DNA of 64,000 nt, from positions 141,771 to 205,770 of the forward strand of contig CANPYI010000001.1 of NCBI GenBank assembly GCA_947588355.1, given 5' to 3'. Positions 57,965 through 64,000 of this stretch are shown piece after piece (the first letter of the stretch is position 1; each line of letters begins with the position of its first letter). Both the position numbers and the translations under genes were made by a program. The stretch is from an uncultured Clostridia bacterium (lineage in GTDB: Bacteria > Bacillota > Clostridia > Christensenellales > UBA1242). The notes beneath the pieces were generated by a model. The model ran no database searches and was not told where the DNA came from. It worked only from the letters and a program-made list of their open reading frames with translations.

Positions 57965-60520
57965 TTATTTATTTTTCCACTTATTACGCTTATTTTTTAC
58001 AATCACAAACCCAACAACCCCAGCAATCATCAAAACTGAAACCGGAACCACTATCGCCAGCCAAATCAAATTTTCTTGCTTTGAATCAGCAGGCGGTTTT
58101 GGCTGTTCTTGTTCTTCAAAAACAATTTCAAAAACAAGTTCTGTTGTTTCATAACTGCTTGCATCATCGCCTTTGTAAATTGCTTTTGCTGTTATTCTAT
58201 CTCCCGTAAATTCTATATTTTCATTTTCCCAAACAAAATTGTTTGGTAATTGTATGTCAGACAATTTCACTGATTTTTGATTTGTGCATATTTTTGTGTC
58301 AACATTTGGCTTTTCTGCCTTTGAAATTGTAAAAGTTTTGCATATCTGACCAAAATAACGCCCGCCTCCTTTGGCAATAACTGTTGCGGTCCCTGCATAT
58401 TTGTTGTCTTGAAATATCAGTGTATAGTCAATGCCATAGTGCAATTCGGTGTCTTTATACATAACTTTCACACTCGGAACGATAGGCTCGCCCGTATAAA
58501 CATAACTACCAGCAATTTCAACTTCTGCTGTTGAAATATCAATGTCAGCAGGTGGATTTTCAACAATTTTGTTAACGTCAACGGTGCAAGTTATGTTTTG
58601 ATAAAACTCCTTATCTTCCCCAACATAAATCATTGAAACTGAATTAGTTCCATTTTCAAGTTTTTTGTTTTCATCAACCCACTGCCAATCGCTAGGAGTT
58701 GGAACATCACGCAAGAAAGTTTTGTCATTGTAAACAACAATACCGTCAGTTGTTTTATTTGGTGGATTTTTGGCTTTTGCAACTTCAAAATAAGTTGTTC
58801 TGGTGCCCGTATAGTTCTCTATACCCAAAATATCTATCTCGGTCTTGCCAGGTGATGTAATTTTTTGAATTTTTACATTAAAATCCTGTTCATTTTTAAG
58901 CAATTTCCCATCTAAAAAGACATTGATTTCTTCCGGCTTTAATTCTTTGCCTTTTTCATAATATACAAGCCTATTTGGAATTTCAACTCTGGCATATTTT
59001 AAGTCATTGACTGAATCGGTTGTTCTATCCACGGTATTGGTTATTGCCCTTATTTTGGCTGTCTTATTGCCAGTCGAACTGTCGGCATAATAATTACTGC
59101 TTTTAAAACTAATCCATTGTCCATTCTCAAGATAATAAGTCATATCATTGATTGAATTGTTGTAATCAACCGCACATTTGACCGAAACCGATGCACCATT
59201 ACTCCCCTTGCACCTTATTACTATCGAAAAATATTCGCCTTGTTCAAGATTTATTGGCTCTTGTAGGTCTATGGTGTGCATTCCATTTCGCATTATTTTT
59301 GTATTCATGCTTAGGGCCGGATCGCCTTGCTCTGGATTGTTGATTTTGTCATTAACATTGCCAGGATTTACCGTTAAGTTTTTGTATATCTTAACATTTA
59401 CGTCTAAATTATCCTCTGGCACATATATCATAACGGCCTTTAATTGTTCCTGCTTTGTAGGGCTTGAGAGTTTTGCCTCATAAATGGCCGCTTGAGCATC
59501 GCCTGCTTTTTTTGCCATATTTACTGTTACATTCCCGTCATAGTGATAGATATTTTGATAGTCTTTTTGCATTGCCACTTCAATAGAATATAAACCGCCT
59601 ATTGGTTGCTCGTAGGAAATGTAAAAGTAACCATTCTCTCCCGTGTTGCTTCCCCAACTATTTTTGATTATCCAAGCACCACCACTAGATGGTTTCTTTG
59701 GCTTGAACTCCGAAATTTCTATTGTGTCATCCCAGCCCACAATGATTGAGGTGTGATTTGACTCGGCATTCGGATTATAAAATTTTATTTCAGATGGCCC
59801 AGCATAATTAAATGCGACCGCTCCATATTGTAAAATGGCACGCTTGATTGAATTTTTATCACTGTAAATACTTTGATAACTTTTAACATAATATTTGGAT
59901 TGTTGAAGTGCACTTTTAATTTTATTTACATCTTCGCTAGTGCTAAAATGGTGTTCATCCAAAAGAGTGTAACCTTGTGTCATAATAGAAAAAGCACTTG
60001 CAGCGCCAGAATCCCCCTGATTCCATCTTCCATAATCATATTTGTCATTTGTTGTTAAAAGCAGTGGATCTTGGCTTCCATCACGGACATGACGATTATA
60101 TGCTGTTATTGTTTCATCAAGATCAAGAGTTTGATTTGTTTCGTCTTGGTCTATTCCGTTACGCAAAATGCTTGCCTCGGCCGCCCCTACCGCTGCATAT
60201 GCCCAACAAATATTTCTTTTATATTGATCTCTTATAGGCGTTATGTAATTATATGTTCTTCCGTCAAAACTCGAAAGCGTTGTTGCCCAATGGTCAAGTT
60301 GTCCACCACTTGCCTTTTGAAGCTCTGTAAGGTTTTCCGGAGCAGCGTCTTTGAAAACCTCAATTTCCTGTGCAGTTGCATTTGCAAATGAATTTGCTTG
60401 ATAATCAATAGAAAAAATACCCACGCCTAGCGAGAGAAAAGCCACCGTACAAAAAATCATAATAGGTAAAAAGTATTTTTTCATCTTTCCCACTAATATT
60501 TTACAAAAAATTCTAGTCAA
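57965..60520 (-). CDS. Secreted/membrane-anchored C1 (papain-like) cysteine peptidase with C-terminal TM
   Basis: PIRDQYKRNICWAYAAVGAAEASI, NHTSIIVGWDDTI, GGAWIIKNSWGSNTGENGYFYISYE; C-terminal WLAIVVPVSVLMIAGVVGFVIV. Confidence 0.88.
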   Translation of the reverse strand: MTRIFCKILVGKMKKYFLPIMIFCTVAFLSLGVGIFSIDYQANSFANATAQEIEVFKDAAPENLTELQKASGGQLDHWATTLSSFDGRTYNYITPIRDQYKRNICWAYAAVGAAEASILRNGIDQDETNQTLDLDETITAYNRHVRDGSQDPLLLTTNDKYDYGRWNQGDSGAASAFSIMTQGYTLLDEHHFSTSEDVNKIKSALQQSKYYVKSYQSIYSDKNSIKRAILQYGAVAFNYAGPSEIKFYNPNAESNHTSIIVGWDDTIEISEFKPKKPSSGGAWIIKNSWGSNTGENGYFYISYEQPIGGLYSIEVAMQKDYQNIYHYDGNVTVNMAKKAGDAQAAIYEAKLSSPTKQEQLKAVMIYVPEDNLDVNVKIYKNLTVNPGNVNDKINNPEQGDPALSMNTKIMRNGMHTIDLQEPINLEQGEYFSIVIRCKGSNGASVSVKCAVDYNNSINDMTYYLENGQWISFKSSNYYADSSTGNKTAKIRAITNTVDRTTDSVNDLKYARVEIPNRLVYYEKGKELKPEEINVFLDGKLLKNEQDFNVKIQKITSPGKTEIDILGIENYTGTRTTYFEVAKAKNPPNKTTDGIVVYNDKTFLRDVPTPSDWQWVDENKKLENGTNSVSMIYVGEDKEFYQNITCTVDVNKIVENPPADIDISTAEVEIAGSYVYTGEPIVPSVKVMYKDTELHYGIDYTLIFQDNKYAGTATVIAKGGGRYFGQICKTFTISKAEKPNVDTKICTNQKSVKLSDIQLPNNFVWENENIEFTGDRITAKAIYKGDDASSYETTELVFEIVFEEQEQPKPPADSKQENLIWLAIVVPVSVLMIAGVVGFVIVKNKRNKWKNK

Positions 60521-60628
60521 AAGTCAAACACATGTGCTTATATTAAAGATACATCAAAACTTATTTAATAAAACACGTAATTTTGATTTATTTGATTATT
60601 GTACATTGTGATTTTTTTGTGTTTTCTA

Positions 60629-60666
60629 TAAAAAAATGTCTTCTTAAAAAAGAAGACATTTTTGCC
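60629..60666. terminator. Bidirectional terminator
   Basis: aaaaatgtcttctt-aaaa-aagaagacattttt. Confidence 0.8.
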
Positions 60667-60680
60667 AACTTTATAAGTAT

Positions 60681-61243
60681 CGCCAAAAAGTCGATTTTTG
60701 ATTTATAAAAAGCCCTAGTATAAAACTTTGTCTTTGATTTTTATATATTTTTGGAATAGTTTAAAGCATTCATCATGGTCAATTTGAATTAGCCTTTCTT
60801 TCACTTTCTTTGTTGAAATTGAAAGTTTTTTATAAAAAACTTCATCTTTAAAACCTATCATTTCATTCTCGGCAACTGTGCAACCAAAATATATATTATT
60901 GATGTTTGCCCAAAGACAAGCCACTAAACACATAGGACATGGCTCGCCGGTTGTGTAAATATCCGCCCCAGACAAATCAAAAGACGAGATGTTTTTGCAA
61001 GCATCTCTTATCGCCGATATTTCACCATGACATGTAGGATCACTGTTTGCGACAACTTGATTGTGACCAACGCCAATAACTTTTCCATCTTTAACAATCA
61101 CCGCTCCAAAAGGCCCACCATGACCTAATTTTATTCCTTTTTCTGCCTCTTTAATAGCCAATTTCATAAACTTGTTCATAATCACTCCTAAAAATAGACT
61201 GCTTCTATATGGGATTACCGCCAAAAAGTCGACTTTCGATTTT
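60681..61243 (+). repeat. Imperfect 24-bp direct repeats flanking the deaminase gene (60681-60704 and 61219-61242)
   Basis: cgccaaaaagtcgatttttgattt vs cgccaaaaagtcgactttcgattt, 22/24 identical. Confidence 0.85.
60715..61179 (-). CDS. Nucleoside/guanine deaminase-like (CDA fold)
   Basis: GGPFGAVIVKDGKVIGVGHNQVVANSDPTCHGEISAI, TTGEPCPMCLVACLWANI. Confidence 0.88.
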   Translation of the reverse strand: MNKFMKLAIKEAEKGIKLGHGGPFGAVIVKDGKVIGVGHNQVVANSDPTCHGEISAIRDACKNISSFDLSGADIYTTGEPCPMCLVACLWANINNIYFGCTVAENEMIGFKDEVFYKKLSISTKKVKERLIQIDHDECFKLFQKYIKIKDKVLY

Positions 61244-61246
61244 CCG

Positions 61247-61341
61247 TTTTGATATTGCGATTATACCACATTTTGATTAAAAATCAAAAAAAATCAAAAA
61301 TAATCAAATTTTGATTTTGCGACAGCGTTTTGATTTTGCGA
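61247..61341. repeat. Three iteron-like copies of TTTTGATTTTGCGA
   Basis: 61247-61260 (ttttgatattgcga, 1 mismatch), 61309-61322, 61328-61341, plus interleaved aatcaaaa/ttttgatt inverted repeats. Confidence 0.8.
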
Positions 61342-61344
61342 AAA

Positions 61345-61749
61345 TCAAAATTTTTTGTCTTCATCAATATATTTTTTATAAATAAAAAGTCTACTCTTGC
61401 ACTCTGGACAATAAACATCCTTACACCCATATTGATCCCAATTCGGATGCCCTTGCAATTGAATTAAGTTATTTTCTTTATCCCAACATCTAGCACAATA
61501 AAGACGTTCAATTTTATCACTTTTCCTAGTATAAAAAGCTTGTATATGAGGAATTAAATCTTTTTCAATATTTTTTAATTTTTTGTCATCTAATAATTTT
61601 GTTTGGAGCTTTCTATTTTCCTCTTTTAAATTTTGATTCTCTTCTCTCATATTAAATAAGTCAGCCTGTATTTCATTTGCCAAATCCACCAATTCTTGTT
61701 TACCACTTTCTTTGGCCAAATTTAATAAATCTTTTAAAATATCGTACAT
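61345..61749 (-). CDS. Hypothetical protein: coiled coil plus zinc-ribbon-like C-terminus
   Basis: EENQNLKEENRKLQTKL coiled coil; CARC...CPEC. Confidence 0.6.
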   Translation of the reverse strand: MYDILKDLLNLAKESGKQELVDLANEIQADLFNMREENQNLKEENRKLQTKLLDDKKLKNIEKDLIPHIQAFYTRKSDKIERLYCARCWDKENNLIQLQGHPNWDQYGCKDVYCPECKSRLFIYKKYIDEDKKF

Positions 61750-61852
61750 ATCTTTAAAAGTCCCAATTTTTTACTCCTTTAATTTTAAATTTCTAATAAT
61801 TATATTATAATACAAGAATTGTAGCATAATTAAATGACAAAAGGAAGCAAAA

Positions 61853-62890
61853 ATGGAAAATTACACAAAAGAATTTAAGATGCAAGTTGTTTCGGAATAT
61901 AATCAATGCAAGGATATTGGTGATTACATACGCCTCCAAAACAAATACGACAAGAAACTTCGCGAATTTGAAATCATTGAAAAGGCACATTGTTTCAAAG
62001 ACTCCCCTAGGCAACAAAAACTTGAAGCTATTGAATCTCTTTTTGGTCAATATCCAACAAAAGAAATGTGTCGTGTTTTAGCATTGCCAACCGGCACTTT
62101 CTATAATTATCGTAAAAGCAGATTAGTCGAAACTCAATATTAAAAACGCGATAATTTTCTAAAAGAACAAATAAAGCGAGTTTTCGATGAAAGCGAAGGA
62201 AGATTCAGTGGAAATAAAATTTGCAAAAAATTGAAGGCGGAAGGCATAAAAGTTTCCGAACTCAAAGTCTATGAATTAATGAAAGTTTTGAACATAAAGC
62301 CAAAACTTCGCAAAAAGCGGACTTTCATACAACAGGAAGGAAAGTTCAAATATTTAAAGAATAAACTAAATCGAGATTTCAATCCTCACACGCCAAATGT
62401 TTCATGGGTTAGCGACACAACAAAGTTGTATGTCGGCAAAGCATTATTCACCCTGTGCGTAATTTTAGATCTATTTTCTAGAAAGGTAATTGCGTATAGG
62501 TTGTCAAGTCAAGAAAACACTCAACTCATTATCAACACCTTCAAAGATGCTTTTGAAAGCCGAAACAATCCTAAAAATCTTTTATTTCATAGCGACCGAG
62601 GTTACATCTACACCTCGCAAGAATTTCGCATGTTTTTGCATTCGCTGAAAGTTGACCAATCTTTCTCAAAGAAAGGCAACCCTTATGATAATGCAGTTAT
62701 AGAATCCTTTTTTGCTTGCATGAAAAAAGAAGAATTAAATTCCCATGATTTTGAATACTATGATGAATTGAAAGAATGCGTTGATAAGTATATTGGATTT
62801 TATAACAATTACCGCCCACATGGAACATTGAACAATAAAACCCCTAACCAGTTTGAAGATGAATATTGGTTAGGGGCAAATATTAAATAA
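61853..62890 (+). pseudogene. IS3-family transposase interrupted by an in-frame TAA
   Basis: ORFs 61853-62143 and 62231-62890 are in the same frame (offset 378 = 3x126). DDE motifs VSDTTKL, FHSDRGYIY, NAVIESFFACMKKE, and GTLNNKTPNQFE are intact. Confidence 0.85.
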
Positions 62891-63503
62891 AAATTTTTGC
62901 AACAAATTTATAATATAAATCATTCTCTCCGTACGGAACTGATGGGATGCTTACAACCAATGTTGCTGACGGCACTCTTATTTGGTCAAAATCTTCTTGC
63001 CTATATTGCGGATCAGTCAGAGCAAGTTTATATTCATGTCCATTATACTGAAAATTAACTTTATAGTGATGTCTTCCATCACCTTTCATTGATGTGTCAA
63101 AAACAAGATCTTTAACATTTATAATTTCCAAAGAGTGATTTACATTCTTTATTTCAGATTTTTCCAAATAGTCGCCAAAACTGTTGAATATTGATTCTGA
63201 CTTTTGTATAGGGTGAACACTTAAAACATCTCTTAATGTTAACTCCCCTATTCTTTTTATCTCCTTATTCAAATCAATAAGCCAATTTTCAACTTGTGTT
63301 TTGTAAGGGACTGCTTGCAAAAGTTCAACTTCAACAAGGTCTAATTCTTTAAATTTTTTATCATCAAGCATTTCTTTCGGAAAAGCCCCTCCGTCTTTTG
63401 ATGTTACAAGTCTAATCCATCTGCCACTAGGAAATTCAACGCCTGCAACACAATAATCATGATCTTTTAATGATTTTGTTAAAATACAAATATTCGTTTT
63501 CAT
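62883..63503 (-). CDS. Dual-OB-domain-like hypothetical protein
   Basis: NICILTKSLKDHDYCVAGVEFPSGRWIRLVTSKDGGAFPKEML...LALTDPQYR; neighbours a DUF488-family gene. Confidence 0.6.
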   Translation of the reverse strand: MKTNICILTKSLKDHDYCVAGVEFPSGRWIRLVTSKDGGAFPKEMLDDKKFKELDLVEVELLQAVPYKTQVENWLIDLNKEIKRIGELTLRDVLSVHPIQKSESIFNSFGDYLEKSEIKNVNHSLEIINVKDLVFDTSMKGDGRHHYKVNFQYNGHEYKLALTDPQYRQEDFDQIRVPSATLVVSIPSVPYGENDLYYKFVAKIFI

Positions 63504-63528
63504 AAATTTCTCCTTTTTTGGTTATTAA

Positions 63529-63562
63529 AAAAGTTAATCACACTGCTTTGTGATTAACTTTA
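63529..63562. terminator. Hairpin between the DUF488-like and dual-OB-like genes
   Basis: aaagttaatcaca-ctgctt-tgtgattaacttt. Confidence 0.65.
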
Positions 63563-63582
63563 AGTGGCTGACAAACCAAAAT

Positions 63583-64000
63583 TTATTTTTGCAGAAGTTT
63601 ATAGCCTATTTTTTTACTTTGTTTACGGTAAGCCTCATCGAGGTTGTTTACCTTTGTTTCTTGCAGAAGTCTATTTTCAAAATTTGCATGTGATTCCATC
63701 AATGTTTCACCGTTTCTTTTTGCAATTATATGTTCAACATCCAATCCCTTTTTTACTAACTCTCTTGCACAAAGCACCGCCCTATGACAGTTTATGGGAT
63801 CTATCTCTGCACATAACAAACAAATAATTTCTTCATTAGCTGAAAGTTCTGAGACTTTTGCAAGCCCGTTTTGGAACTGATCACTTTCGGCAAATTTTTC
63901 ATAATCAAGTACACCGTCTGTATAGAACTCGGCATTGTCTTGTCGGGCCCCAAATTCGTGTTTGTAATTTTCATACTTGATTCCAACTTCTTTTAATGAT
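63583..64000 (-). CDS. DUF488-family protein, partial (runs off the right edge)
   Basis: My translation of the minus strand: SLKEVGIKYENYKHEFGARQDNAEFYTDGVLDYEKFAESDQFQNGLAKVSELSANEEIICLLCAEIDPINCHRAVLCARELVKKGLDVEHI. The ORF track lists only an internal start. Confidence 0.8.
   Translation of the reverse strand, partial: SLKEVGIKYENYKHEFGARQDNAEFYTDGVLDYEKFAESDQFQNGLAKVSELSANEEIICLLCAEIDPINCHRAVLCARELVKKGLDVEHIIAKRNGETLMESHANFENRLLQETKVNNLDEAYRKQSKKIGYKLLQK

Noticed and set aside
1-64000. CRISPR array, prophage or rRNA operon
   Set aside because: No regularly spaced repeats, no phage structural genes and no rRNA signatures seen on either strand.

Overview
64 kb of an AT-rich chromosome from an endospore-forming Bacillota/Clostridia-like bacterium. 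Evidence for the lineage: spoIIAA-spoIIAB-sigF, an uninterrupted sigK and a gerA-type A/B/C operon. Most of the window is core genes: murE-mraY-murD-ftsW, ddl, rnpB, ftsY-smc-rnc-plsX, rplJ-rplL with an L10 leader, ftsH, leuS, DnaD-like plus DnaI-like genes and a tRNA cluster. The right half carries a surface/secreted block: ABC exporter, 1316-aa Ig-like protein, lipoprotein, metallopeptidase and C1 peptidase. The right end is accessory (deaminase flanked by repeats, broken IS3 transposase, dual-OB-like plus DUF488 pair). The strongest unusual signal is three long C/G homopolymers (C8, C10, G8). Two lie in the -35/-10 spacer of promoters with TTGACA. The third (G10 on the coding strand) lies exactly where an ABC permease gene changes frame. 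Two of the three are in the same ABC/Ig-like-protein operon, which suggests a two-switch (promoter plus reading frame) phase-variable surface/export locus. Other notable items: a tRNA-Phe-like copy split by 114 nt, a 46-bp duplication of the tRNA-Tyr 3' end plus terminator, a tandem cytidylate kinase, a nucleoside hydrolase-metallophosphoesterase fusion, and a divergent diadenylate-cyclase-like domain. Everything is from reading the sequence; no database search was run.
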